This document shows positions 37,064 through 49,429 of a stretch of 64,000 nt of DNA, piece after piece. The stretch covers positions 14,012,001 through 14,076,000 of the forward strand of contig NC_045130.1 in NCBI RefSeq assembly GCF_007655135.1. Reading direction: 5' to 3'. Position numbers and translations under genes: made by a program. The stretch is from Punica granatum (lineage: Eukaryota; Streptophyta; Magnoliopsida; Myrtales; Lythraceae). Numbering within the stretch: position 1 is the first letter of the stretch; each line of letters starts with the position of its first letter. The notes under the pieces were generated by a model. The model worked only from the letters and a program-made list of their open reading frames with translations, was not told the origin of the DNA and made no database searches.

Positions 37064-38306
37064 CTAAACAATATACAATAACTTGTAAATCTTAATAATT
37101 TTCGATGATGTGATGCGGGGAAAGTAAATATCTACTGAGTAATGTAATTACTAAACATGGCAAAGATGTAGATAATGTATGCCGGCAGAGGAAAAATACG
37201 ATAACTAAAGAGGGTGAGTGACATATTACTCACAACTACAAGGTTGTGAGATGAAGATGATAATGCGATCAATTAACCATTGCGTCATTATTAATAAAGC
37301 AACGATATGACCCATTACGTAATTAACTATCATTTAGAACCAATAATCCATAAAGGAAAGTTTGTCCATTGAATCCGAAATACTTCTAGCTAGACTCTAG
37401 CCGATCGGCTTTCTTGGAGTTAAAAAGGATGTGAAAAAGTAATATAGAGAAGAGAATGAACGTCGATTTTGGGCAGGATGGCTTTAAGAAGCTACACATT
37501 GGTGCATGCATGCTATATACCCACTATCATGTACAAGTCAAGATAAATAAAGAGAAAAGGCAAAGTCTTTTCCAAAACTTTTCTCAACGTATATCACATT
37601 TCTTTGCAAGAATATATGTCATAAAGCAAAAATTAGATCGTATCTAGTCTAGAAAGAAAAAGAAAGAAGAACAAGACAGAAAGCAAACAATAGAATACAA
37701 CCCCAAGTACTTATCAGGAAAAGAAAAATCCAATTGTGATGAGATTCTTTGAAATACATGGGATACATATTTTCAGTGAGATTACGGGTATTATCAATTT
37801 ATTGATAAGGATCTCTCATGCCAGAGAGCTGCGATACCATCTACTAGTAAAACTTTGGGTCTTAATAATTAATGTACCAATGATATAAAAGATGGTCTTA
37901 TCTATTAACCAAAAAGGAGAAGTAGCAACTGCCTGCTCGCCTCGAGACGAGTTTAATTTCAAGCAATTGCCGACCGCCATTGATTATGCACTAAACATAT
38001 ATTACAAAAGTTCTTCTATTCTAACCCTTCGCCTCCCTTTCCCTCCCATTTCTCTCTATCAAAACGGAGAGTAAGAGTGCACTTAATACATCTCCAGAAA
38101 GGCTAATGGAAAAAGTCATTTTATGTTTTTGAGGAAAGCTTGGAAAGGAAGGGAAAGTGTAGGAAGAAGTAAAGGTGCTTTCATTATTCACTATCTAATA
38201 CATCATATGAGAATATTCCTGCTCAAATGCTCTGCATTTGGACGAACGGACCGTAATGATCTATCTCAGTCCCAATCAACATGCGAGCATCAGTCCTTTG
38301 TTTCGT
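37064..38306. other. K-box gene upstream region, copy D, fused to distal segment
   Basis: From 37140 to about 37800 it follows the B and F flank. It then jumps (about 37802) to the distal part seen at 23040 and 63470, with the middle 1.2 kb deleted. It ends at the GBA2 direct repeat near 38307. No gene is found. Confidence 0.6.
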
Positions 38307-38542
38307 GCAATCACTTCTAGTAAATTAATCTGATGAGTGGAACAATAATCTTAACAATAGCTAAACAGTATACGGATAAGTGAAATATTCCCATAAAGTT
38401 TTTTATTTTTTATTTTAGTAATCATGACATTTTTTGTAAATCTAAACTCAAATCTTTCCCGGCAGTCCCTCTTTACAAAAATCATCATGCTATGACCACG
38501 GCATAGATTAATCTTTTTATTATCGAAAAATCTCTGACGCAC

Positions 38543-38841
38543 CATATGCAGTTTCTCTTGAAGCCTCAATGTAAATATTGAAGGACACTTTTCCCCGCAG
38601 TTTAGCTTCCGTTACCAGGTCAATGGAGGAGGTTTCCCAGCATGAACCTAAGAGAGGTGCAGAAACTGTCACTACTCAACTGAAGCCACAACTAGCCTAA
38701 CCGATTCATCGCATTGGCAGGAATCAAAACTCTCTCATGCTCAGCAGCAATCTCTGAACCAGCAAGTTAACAGCACACCTCGTGTTCAGAAGAATCAGCC
38801 CATGCTTGCTTTTCCTCGTTCTCCTTGAAACCATTCTCCAT
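38543..38841 (-). pseudogene. GBA2-like glucosylceramidase, exons 1-2 with stop codon
   Basis: Exon 1 (38779-38841) reads MENGFKENEEKQAWADSSEH with a GT donor. Exon 2 (38543-38647) reads VHAGKPPPLTW, then TAA at 38612-38614, then RKLNCGEKCPSIF. The matching copy at 30910-31018 has CAA (LTWQRKLN) at that place, which is the family-typical residue. The catalytic half is absent. A GC-rich 5'UTR-like stretch extends upstream to 39432, so this is the original 5' end of the gene, now cut off from its downstream exons. Confidence 0.8.
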
Positions 38842-39432
38842 CTAACTCGTACTGCTACTGTTCCTGATACAATCAGTAAATCATGAGATCACGGCCACAT
38901 GCACAGTGGAGCTGGACAGACTCCTACATCCTACATATGCGAGCACGCACATTCTCGATTTCTCTCTCGCTAATGATTCCAGCGACTTAATGATTGCACG
39001 ACAAGACCAAGTGAGACACCAAAGAGGTGAAGAGATCGAATGATTCGAACGTCAAATGACACCGACGGCGACTCTGCTTCAATCAGCTCATACAACAACA
39101 GAGAGTTTGATCGAGCAATGCTAGATCCTACCTAACATAACAGGACACCGTGAACCTTTACGGAAGTGGAATTCGCCGACGGATCGCGGACTGATTGGCA
39201 ATCGAAGTGGAGATCGTGGTGACGAAACAGAGGAGCATGGACTCGGAAGAATCGAGAATGCGATGAACCTAAGCTGCACAGGGGAAGGCAAAGGAAGACG
39301 AACTGGGTGAGCAGAGGAGGAGGGAGAAGCTCACCGGGAAATGGAGCCTGAAGGAGAAGGCGCAGTCAGCTCAGGAAAGTGCTTGCTTGCTTGCTGGGAG
39401 TGGGAAGGGGAAGGTGATTCTGTTATATATCG
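38842..39432 (-). promoter_or_regulatory. 5'UTR and TATA-like promoter of the broken GBA2-like gene
   Basis: On the minus strand a GATATATAAC TATA-like box (39422-39432) is followed by a CT-rich leader. The TTTCCCGGTGAGCTT motif offers a 5'UTR donor near 39333. The sequence then runs to the ATG at 38841. No plus-strand gene is seen. Transcription from it would yield only a truncated product. Confidence 0.5.
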
Positions 39433-39479
39433 GGCAAAAAAGATCTCAAAACAAAAAACAAGGCAGGATTCACATGGAT

Positions 39480-39926
39480 AAATAAATAGATAATAAAATG
39501 GAGGGAAATTTATTTTGCACCCTCAAGTTTATTATATAACATTTTACACCCCGAACTTAACCCATCAATTAATTTAGAACGCGGTTTCACTTTGAATTTG
39601 AAGATTAATTGAACTATCATATCATTTTTCATATTTCAAATTGTTTTTAGTCATATAATATTATGATGATCATCTCTCGCTAGCAATAATTCACTCATTC
39701 TATGTCTGAGAAAAAATATGACAAGTCAGGCAATTACGTATTACGCCTGAAAATAATTAATGTGATGTGCATCGATATTGTGTATGAAAATAAAAGTATA
39801 TCTTTTTTTATACATATCTATATGCGTCGGCGATTCTGGTTAAAATTAACGAAGTATTGACTAATATTGTTATTAAATCAATAGTTGGTATTTTTTATGC
39901 GAAAGAATATTAACGGAGTATTGAAG
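39480..39926. repeat. Duplicated intergenic repeat, right copy
   Basis: It matches 735-1138 with small differences and marks the left edge of the second block (units E and F). Confidence 0.7.
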
Positions 39927-41029
39927 GACATTCTTATTCTCTGTGAGAACCACCGAGTGCTTTTTGATAATAAGACGAAGGATTAGGTCAAGAAAACTGC
40001 TCAAGTTCTGGAGCTCTTTTCCCTTGTCAATGCAGTTATAAGCCAGAATGATGGAAAACCTTTTACAAATGTGCCACGACCCGAAATTTCGGTAGAATTT
40101 CCCATATATTTCTTCGATATCCTTTACCACATAAACTAGTCATATAAAACCTGCTTTCCATAAAACCAAAATACATATATAACCCATCCAGCAACCTCTA
40201 ATGTATATATATATACTTATCAAAAGAGTGTAATTTTTCTCAACCACATCACTAAACCAACTAAACAAAAGTTTCAGGTCGTAACATATTCAAATACATT
40301 CTATACAAAAAGAATACATATCAAATAACTAAGATCCCTACCTAGTTCTCCGAGCTGATCCCCGATGTCCAAAAAGGTTCTCCTGTGCAGCTATAAACCT
40401 ATTTGGAAAAATATATGCAGGGTGTGAACTGCATCTCAGTGAGTACTGTATTTCAAAGTAAAATGAATTATTATTAAACAATATATACATTAGATTGCAA
40501 ACAACTAAATATTCAAATAAATAATACAATCACATCCAATCCAACTATCAGTTCACCCGCATGCATATACGGTATAAATATATATATATATATATATGCA
40601 AATTATAATAATAATTATATCTAATATAGTAACCAAGTTTAAGTCCTACTAACAAATATGCACAGCTCTTCCAACCATTTATCTAATATTCAATATCACC
40701 TAAACATCAGATATCCATTCATTTAGCGTTTCATAAAAAGTTATTACACAATCACTTAACAAATCAAGTTTCAGCAACAACACGATTTTTACCAAACAAC
40801 CTCAAACAATTTCAACAATCATCACATTTACAGCAATCAAACCAGACAAATAATATATAACACAACCGATTAATATAGTCATAGGGTTGCATTTCCTCGC
40901 AACAAAGTTATGACGGTACCATGACCCCGCATATCTTACTCATATCATCCTCAACTCCCAATACTCATATCTCATAATTGGGGGGGGGGGGGGCACCTAT
41001 TAACCTATGACGATAAGAGTTGACCTTGA

Positions 41030-41370
41030 TTTGTATTCCACCGGGTCTTAGCGGCCGATCGGGCCCTTTTTTCTATTTCGTCGTGTCCAGTGGCCAATCA
41101 GGCCCCTATTTATATTCCGCTGGGTTTAACTGCCGATCTGGCCCATATTTGTATTCCGCCGGGTCCAGCGACCGATCAGGCCCATATTTATATTCCGTCG
41201 AGTCCAACGGCCGATCAGACCCATATTTATATTTCGCCAGGCCCAACAGCCGATCAAGTCCCTATTTATATTCCGCCGGATACAGCGACCGATCTGGCCC
41301 ATATTTATATTCCGCCGGGTCCAGCGGCCGATCTGGCCCATTTTATAATCCGCCGTGTCCAGCGGTCCCA
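41030..41370 (+). repeat. 39-bp minisatellite inside element 2
   Basis: Nearly nine units share TATATTCCGCCGGGTCCAGC with variants. Three overlapping frames remain open because 39 is a multiple of 13 codons; the 13-residue peptide repeats are a by-product. Confidence 0.88.
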
Positions 41371-42966
41371 TGGCTATAGTTACACAACACAAGCATAATC
41401 AGTTGCAACCATGCTATCTCACTTCATATATCATCATACACAATCAAAATCACAATCACATTACAATGGCAGCTTGTTATCATAACATATCTCATACACA
41501 ATCAGCATACACAATCACACTGCATATCTCAAATCAAAATGAAACATAAAATGACAATATCTCTCAAATCAATTCACACAACATAGCAAGATCAATTTCT
41601 TAATCTCTAACTATTACAATATTTTTTAAAATAATTTATATAACTATAATATATCATTTTACAATGAAATAAAGTACTCACATAACATATATATATATAT
41701 ATATATATCATTTCACAATGGAATAAAGTACTCACCAAAAAACCCCCTAGAGATAGCAAATTCAGTAAACTCTTCAAAGTGCAAGGATTCAATCTCCACG
41801 ATCCCTATTATTCGCAAACATTAGATTAGATAATAAAAATATAGCACCATCACATGAACTTTTGATACCTCCCACAATCTTCCTTAGAGCCTATTATTTC
41901 CAATAGGTCCCAATTTATATATATATATATATCGTATTCATTATGCCCATTTCTCATTTATGTCAAAAACTACTTAAAACAATCTTCATAATTCTCATTT
42001 AAACAAACATGATTGCTCATGTCAATTTCAAGGTAAAATGAGAGATTAATAAAAGACCAAATACATACGAGCACCAAAACAGTATCAAACGCTAAAGAAG
42101 ACAACCATATATTCCAAATAAATAATTAAGAAAATTTCCATCTTTAATTTCCATCAACATTAACAACCAATCAATACCGATTTGTCTTATTCCTCAAATC
42201 ACCATTTAACAAGCTTTCAACTCATAGATTACTCAAGCAATCAAACAAATAAATCCTTATAAACTTAACACATTCCTCAATGTCCAACTTAGCATTTTTA
42301 TCTCATCACAATTAAACAAAATCCTAATACACTAAAATTAATAAGGCAAGACCATCCTAAATCCCTAATAGCCTTAAAAGAAAAGGAAAGCACATTTTTT
42401 TTTCACCTTAAAAGAAAATATGCAATTGGTTGGAACTAACAATATATAAAACTCAAAAGAAAATTTAAGTATCTAAAACCCATACCGCCAGCTAAGAATT
42501 AGCCTATGCACCAAACTAGTCTTGGAAAGAAGAATTCCATCATGCTCGGGGAAATTATCCCACGTCATTTGATGTTGCAAGTACGGATATAACTTGCCAG
42601 GTGCAATCTTGTGCCAAATAGTATAATAGGCCAAATCAGTTAAATCAGTTCTACATCTTCACTTGTAGTATTGGGTGATGAGCAATTTACTTTTGCTTCA
42701 GTATCTCAGTAACTACTAAAAAAAATCAGATAAACAACATTTACCTTGAAAATCAGATAATACAAATGACTGCAAGCAAGCCAAAGCAAAAACTACGAAG
42801 TAGAGTTCCATCTTTACCAGCAACAGCGACTGTATCCCACGAAATAAAATTTGGCAACACATGCTATTCCTTGTTGGAAATTGAAGCTGGAGGAGGAGCA
42901 AAGCTCGAAGCTTATGTTGGAGAAATTACATAATAAAATCAAGAGGAAAGGAGCTGAAAAGTTGGA

Positions 42967-42969
<3 letters not shown>

Positions 42970-43014
<45 letters not shown>
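42970..43014. repeat. 45-nt cytosine homopolymer in element 2
   Basis: A pure run of 45 C, the third such tract in the window. Elements 1 and 3 lack it. Confidence 0.95.
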
Positions 43015-43016
<2 letters not shown>

Positions 43017-44924
43017 TCAAATGCAGAAAACAGTAAAGATCAATATTAAATTTTGTTTTTTCCATTAACGTTACATATCGAAGTCCTAATATTATTGCAG
43101 AATTTCATTTGCAAAGGTAGCATTTCACCAAACCATTTGCTTAGCAATATGAGTTCCACTGAGACTGGACTGAGCTAGTACGCTATGCTATGGCGGTATC
43201 TTTAATCGACCGAAATCACGGCAAAAATCAAGGAAGCAAGACAAGAACTCTCAGCCAGCAATCACTCAAATGAGCTGAAGAACGTCCAAACAATCAAAAG
43301 AAGAAGGGGTAGAATAGCAAAACCTGAAAGGCAATAAACTCACCGCTGTTTCCTACTCCCCTCTCCTCCTCGCTCTCCTCCTCGTTCTCCTCATCTCTGC
43401 TCTCCGTCCTCCTCCAGCCCAGAACAGAGCAAAATGAAAAGAAAAAGAAAGAAAAAGGAAGAAACAATGAAATGTACAAGGAATGGCGCTGGAATGGGTT
43501 TGCTCGGAGAAAATGGGGCCACGTGGGGCCCTTTCATCCCTTTTTTTATTCCTTCTTGTTCTTCAGGCATCGTGTATGTATAATATAGATATATATATAT
43601 ATATATAGAAGCAACGTGTATGCATAATATAGATATATATGAAAACATATGTATGTATAAGCGTATGTAAGCATATTTGGAAAAATAAATACCACGTCTC
43701 ACAAGATGAGATTTTCGCCGAAATGAGGGTAAGTGGAGCATTTAAAACTTAAAGCAAGTAAAGAAACGCCATTGCACTAATGGTTCCCAAACTATGTAGC
43801 GGTTGGTTCTCTCAAAGGACACACCAAAGTACAGATACAGAAGTTTGATGTGGTATGTTTTAGTGTAAAGTTTTATCCCTGATGAGTGATATAAAACTGG
43901 GACATTTGTTTCTTTTTCTGTCTTTGTATTTCTCTGTCGTCATTGAAAAGTATAATGTTCGTTCACCACATTGGCATTTCTGACAATGAAATTTTCATTA
44001 CAACATATATGTTTGCGGAGTCTGCAACAAACACTTTTGTTTTTTTAATTTGGAAGCATGTTGAGTTTATTATTTATTGTAGTCTTTTGATCTTTTTTCC
44101 GCTCATTATGGATTTGTCTGAAATGAGTACTTATTTTTAGAAGGCTGCGATTACCAGCCATATGTCTCTGGTCTGCTATTTAAGTTGAACATTTCGTGAC
44201 TTGTTGGATTGAACAGTTTGGTGTGGTTGCTTACTTCCAGGTCGAAGCCAAGCTGAGAGAGATGACCACAATGCTCGAGCAGAAGTTGGCGGAGGAGCCA
44301 GCTGATCGTATGAGGGCTGAAGAGCAAGGACGGTTGGCTCAGATGAAGTCAAATGACGAGATTCATAATCTCAGGGAGAGCCTAGAGAGAACCAGATGCG
44401 CCATTCTACAATAATACAAGACGGGGATATCCTGGAGTATGTTACGTTCTCGAAGATTTTAATATCCATTTTCGTTGGAATAAAACCTGTGGAATATGCT
44501 TATGATGGAGCTCGTAACGTGTAAATGGATTTACTGCTTGCGCACAATTTATGTATCATTTTAAGTTCCCTAATGGTGCTTCCATTATCCACTATCTAAA
44601 CCAGAGGTCTGTACATCAGATGAAATATTTCTGCTCTAATGCTCTGCATTTAGCATTTTGGACTAAAGGACCGTAATGATCTATCTCAGTCCATATCCCA
44701 GTACGATATGATAATCTACCGTCATAAATGAAAATATTTATTTGACATCATCAAGGGTTAGTTCATATAGTTTAGTATTTATTTTCCTTAAATAAGGAAT
44801 CAAATTCCAGACCCGTGCACTCAACAGTAAACGCAGCTACCGCCACTGCCGCCTCCCTCCCTTCACCTCACCACAGCCCCGACCACTGCCTGCGTTGCGT
44901 TTCTCTAGGGTTTTAGGTTAGGCC

Positions 44925-45885
44925 ATGGCCATGGCGTCTCCCAGTCCTAATGAGGATGTGCCGAGAATCCAAATCGGTACTGAGTGGGAAGTTCTTGAAG
45001 CCCATCACCAAGGTCTAAGCCCCTCCAAGTCCTGCGGCAGGCAGGCAGCCGAGCAGCGAAATCTGGAGAGGCAGGGAGAAGCTCAGAAAGAGAGAGAGAG
45101 AGAGGGAGGGAGGGAGAGTGCTGGGATGAAAGTGGCTGAGATGGTTGGTCTGAAGCCGATAGCGGAGGAGGCGGAGCGAGGCGGACACCGGCAAACTGGA
45201 ATTTGTCTAGATAGAACTATCGATCCGTACTGAGTGGGATGGCGTTTCTTGTCGGGGTCGGGGTGAGATGAAAGTAGGAATTCATTCCCGCCCTCCAGCT
45301 TCAGTAGCGGCAGTCATTCCGAAAATGCCTTCCTTACCTTCTGCTGACGACCAAATCCGATTCATTCCTCTTAACTGAAGTGATCATCCTTCGTCTTCTT
45401 CACGGACGAGCAAGGAAGCGAATTTCTCCTTCCTTGTCTGATTACCTTACTTACGGTGGCTGAATTGCCGTTGATTCTTCTCTATAAGTGCTCTTCGTGC
45501 AACCGTTAATAATCGATCGAGCTTCTCTTCTTTCCCTGGTAGTAGCTGATCGATCTTCTTATCTTATTGATGTCAGTGCTGCAAGATTGTTAGTGATGGT
45601 GTTCTGTTTATGCTCTAGAGACGAATTTCAGTGCCTTTCGTGTATGTTTGCTTGATAAGTCTTTCGAAATCCTGTGCTTAACTCCAAAGCTCGAGTCTTT
45701 TGTTCTTGTTTGACAAACTACCGTGCAAAGGTTTTATTTTTGAAGCTAAATTCCTGATATAAGGCTTAGGAGACTGGTAAAAGTCGGAACTTTCATCTTG
45801 TTAGATTAGATGTTAGATTTGTTCATGCTCGGTATTGATGTTGAGGACATTCTGTATGACTTGCGATTATATCCATGTCTTGCAG
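44925..45885 (+). promoter_or_regulatory. AIG1-E leader with upstream ORF
   Basis: The upstream ORF from 44925 stays open for 102 codons because the GA tract (45092-45118) keeps it in the ESAGMKVAEMVGLKP frame, whereas in A it stops after the tract. The splice acceptor ends at 45885, 21 bases before the AIG1 start. Confidence 0.5.
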
Positions 45886-45906
45886 TTGACGTGAATTGGC
45901 TTTTAC

Positions 45907-47895
45907 ATGATGGCTGGGATTGCAATAGATGATGATTGGGGGCTCACTTCCTCTTACGCTGGTGTTCGGACGCTGGTTCTAGTGGGCAGGACAGGTAATG
46001 GTAAAAGTGTCACAGGGAACACTATTCTTGGGAGGAGGGCTTTCAAGTCGAGGGCTAGGTCGTCGGGGGTGACAAGCACTTGCGAGTTGCAGCAAACTGT
46101 CCTGCCTAATGGCCAGACTGTCAATGTAATTGACATTGACACTCCTGGTAATGATCTTTTAACAAACTTCTGCAGAATGAGATATTTCATGGATATTGAG
46201 AGATTCTTATCTAGGACATGTTCTGTAATTGCAGGGCTTTTCAATGGTTCTGCTGGAATCGGCGATGTTGGAAAAGAAATTGTCAGGTGTATCAATCTGG
46301 CCAAGGAAGGGATCCATGCTGTGCTTTTGGTCTTTTCTGTTAGGACCCGCTTTTCGGAGGAGGAAGGAGCTGCCTTCCATGCCCTGAGGACTTTGTTTGG
46401 AAACAAGATAGTCAATTACATGATTGCTGTGTTCACTGGTGGGGATGAACTTGAAGATAATGATGAAACTTTGGAAGATTACTTGGGTCGTGAGTGCCCA
46501 CAGTCTTTGAAGGTGACCGCTGCCTCTCTTTATGCAGTTAGATATTCATAGATCATTTAAAGTAAGTTGCAAACTTTGAGTAATTACAACAGGTGGTTTG
46601 ATTGGTCAGATTGCTTTATCTCTGATGATGCTGTTAAGCACAATCCAGTTTCAAATCTCAACATTGACTGGGTATCTCTCTCTGGGATAGCTTTTGATGA
46701 GACTCACAGTTCTGTCTATGCTCATGGTTTACATAGGCTAGAGAGATCAACTTGTTTTTAAATTGTAAGTATTTTGTAGTCTACTTTCACAAATTTTGTT
46801 GAACTAAACTCGGTTGACTTCCAGTAAGATTGACCCAGATTGAGTTTAGTAAAAGTTTTTGAGCTGCCATTGTAAGATACAATGCAATAAAATCACCAAG
46901 ACGACATTGACCATGAGTATCTTCCACTATTGCTGCTGCACACTGATATCTTGTAAAATATTTATTGAAGGACGTTCTTGCTCTCTGTGGGAACCGGCGG
47001 GTGCTTTTCGATAATAGGACAAAGGATCAGGACAAGAAAACAGCCCAGGTTCGGGAGCTATTTTCCCTTGTCGATGCAGTGATAAACCGGAATGGCGGAA
47101 AGCCTTTTTCAGATGAGATATTTGCCGAAATTAGGGTAAGTGGAGCATTTAAAACTTAAAGCAAGTAAAATTAATGCGATTGCACGAACAGTTTCCAAAC
47201 TATGAGTGTTTGTTTGGCAGAAAGGAGCAAAGGAGCTCCAGGAGCAACAGGAGCAGGTACTGAAGTTTAAAGAAGAGATGCAAAAATCTTATGATGAGCA
47301 GCTGAAGCGAACTTCTGAGATGGTATATTTTAGCGTAAAGTTAGATATTTGATCACCAAATTGATTTTTTTCCCCCTTTTTCTGTCTTTGTATTTCTGTG
47401 TCGTCATTGAAATATTCAATGTTCTCCGCAGAGGCATTTCGGACAATTATATTTCCAATATAGCATACATTTTAGCGGAGTCTGCAACAAACATGTTTGT
47501 TTTTTAATTTGGAAGCATGTTGGGTTTATGATTTATTGTAGTCTTTTAATCTTTTCTCCGCTAATTATGGATTTGTCTAAGATGCGTACTTATGTTTCGA
47601 AGGCTGTGATTATCCGCCATATCTCTCATATGCTATTTAAGAGGAACGTTTCTGGACTTGTTGGACTGAACTGTTTGGTGTGATTGCTTGCTCTTAGATT
47701 GAAACCAAGCTGAGAGTGGAGGTCAAGAGGCTCGATCAGAAATTGGCAGAGGAGCAGGCCGCTCGTATGAGGGCTGAAGAGCAAGCACAGTTGGCTCAGG
47801 AGAAGTCAAATGCCGAGATTCGTGATCTCAGGGAGAGCCTAGATAGAGTCAGGGAGGAGAATGTGCAGCCCATACCAATATGCGCCATTCTATAA
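45907..47895 (+). CDS. AIG1/IAN-type GTPase, copy E (327 aa) with altered G3 region
   Basis: The exons are 45907-46147, 46235-46512, 46971-47135, 47221-47322 and 47698-47895. The P-loop reads GRTGNGKSVTGN. A six-base duplication turns VIDTPG into VIDIDTPG, inserting two residues just before the G3 motif. The residue after GLF is asparagine (LFNGSAGIG) where A, B, D and F have aspartate. G4 FTGGDEL and RRVLFDNRTKD are kept. The coiled coil (AEEQAARMRAEEQAQLAQ) ends NVQPIPICAIL, a CaaX box with the same short tail as A. Exon 4 lacks the 11-codon segment. The frame is open, but the changes in the nucleotide-binding region raise doubt about GTPase activity. Confidence 0.88.
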
Positions 47896-48453
47896 TATGC
47901 AAGACCGGGATATCCTGGAGCATGTTTAGGTCTCGAAGATTTCGATATCCACTTGTGTTGTGATAGTAACCTATGGATTACTCTTGTGATTGCTTGTATC
48001 ATGTAAATGGATTTATGGCTTGCATTATTTCTATATCATTTGAAGTTCACTAATGGTGCTTCCATTATTCACTATCTACCCCAAAGATCTGTATGTCAGA
48101 TGAGAATATCCCTGCTTCAGTGCTGTGTTTACTGTACTTAAACGAATGATCGTAACGGTATAGTACGAATCGATGAACATGTACTTAAAATGCGATCCTT
48201 TGTTATAATCGAATCTTTTGCGAGTTTGAGAGTTGCGTTCATGTGGCCCTGATTCGAGCAAGGGAAACAGACCGCATGAGGTTTTGTGGCTTAGCCGATG
48301 ATGGAGGCCATGTCGCCCGATCGATCAGCAAACTTGTGCCAAATATTACAAAAAGTGAAAGAGAGATAGGAACAAGATTGTTCAGGACATGACAGTTTGT
48401 ATATGGTTGTTAGTGCATTTCCGTTTTAGGAAATAAGTTAACAAACAAATAAT

Positions 48454-48726
48454 GAGAAAATGACAGCGTGCATCACAGTCTGAAAATAATTTTCACAGTG
48501 CATCATATTTTCATGGCCAGGTGGGATCCAAATGCTGAGTAAACACGATCACATTGGCACCGTTTGTCTAAATAACATGCCACGTCAGCTTTCCATCCAT
48601 CAGTTGACAGAAATGATGCACGGTGAAAATTTTTAAAATTTTCGTGATGCACCATGTTAATTTTTCGAAATATGATGCATTGTGATACTTGTTTTCAAAC
48701 TGTGATATGTTCAGGAATTTTCCCTT
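48454..48726. repeat. Inverted-repeat element (MITE-like), copy in unit E
   Basis: This is the sister of 5632-5880, with inverse arms at both ends. It contains about 23 extra bases (near 48556) missing from A. Confidence 0.6.
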
Positions 48727-48935
48727 TCAGTGCCGTACTAATGCAGGAGTTGCAGGATGTTTATAGGCTTCGTTGCAGCTTTAATTACACACCCAAACAC
48801 CATGCTAACCCTTCATTGAACAACTATTATTATAAATTATAACCATATGTACTTCGCGCACAAGAGATGCCTTTGTCTGGAATCAGCTCGAGGGACTTCT
48901 ACCTGCATATACATGAAGGCAGGTACATTTAACTC

Positions 48936-49110
48936 TAAGGAGTAAGGAGGAGCTTAAATATCCACCCGATTCCGGGTTCGAAACCCTTTGGAGCCACCGG
49001 AGCGCCTTTGGAGTGCTTACCCGTTCTGTGCGTCGCCGGGAGTTCACAGAGCCTCGGAAATTAGTCGGGCTAAGCCCGGACACCCCGAGTTAGCAAAAAA
49101 AAAAAAAAAA
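48936..49110 (+). mobile_element. tRNA-derived SINE, copy in unit E
   Basis: It is at the same target as 6091-6289 (duplications 48913-48935 and 49111-49131). It has a perfect B-box GGTTCGAAACC at 48975-48985 and a pure A tail, but about 17 bases including the A-box are deleted at the head. Hence neither copy retains both promoter boxes. Confidence 0.85.
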
Positions 49111-49429
49111 GAAGGCATGTACATTTTACTCTTGAACCAAGAACGATACATGCTCTCATAACATCTTGTACGTTAAACCTGAAGTACTATCTGCACTACC
49201 ATGTCGCAGTACAATACGATGATCCACCAGCGTACATTTGATGACACTTCTTATAATAAATACGCTGGTGGATCATAGTATTTTTTTATGACACTTACTT
49301 ATCTAAAGGACGATGATCCACCAGCAAATGAGAAACTAATATTTGCTACTGAGCATTTAAAACGCCAGACGAGATGCTATAGTTTCCATAAAGTATCTAT
49401 ACTAATATGCACGGAATTATTGATTCATA

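Larger units (their letters stand above)
40072..43703 (+). mobile_element. TGTCAC-family element 2 (3632 bp)
   Basis: It starts TGCCACGACCCGAAATTTC and ends ACGTCTCACA. The target duplication is AAATG/AGATG (40067-40071, 43704-43708; one mismatch). It sits in exon 3 of the AIG1 wreck, in the same orientation as elements 1 and 3. It contains the minisatellite, a 14-nt G run (40980-40993), a 45-nt C run and the CCACGTGGGGCCCTTT block near 43519. No retrotransposon proteins are visible. Confidence 0.8.
39927..44414 (+). pseudogene. AIG1 pseudogene (wreck upstream of copy E), split by an element
   Basis: Exon 3 (39927-40071, resuming 43704-43728) reads DILILCENHRVLFDNKTKD then an in-frame TAG. 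It is split by element 2. An exon 4 remnant (AVGSLKGHTKVQIQKFD, about 43797-43850) and the coiled-coil exon (44241-44414, LEQKLAEEPADRMRAEEQGR) follow. The frame ends CAILQ: the CaaX box is followed by an extra glutamine, which would abolish prenylation. The GTPase exons 1-2 are gone. It shares its TAG with the wreck at 1139. Confidence 0.85.

Noticed and set aside
41020..41398. Repeat-rich open frames (13-residue repeats) in element 2
   Set aside because: Several frames on both strands are open only because the 39-bp period is a multiple of three; there is no start context or domain.
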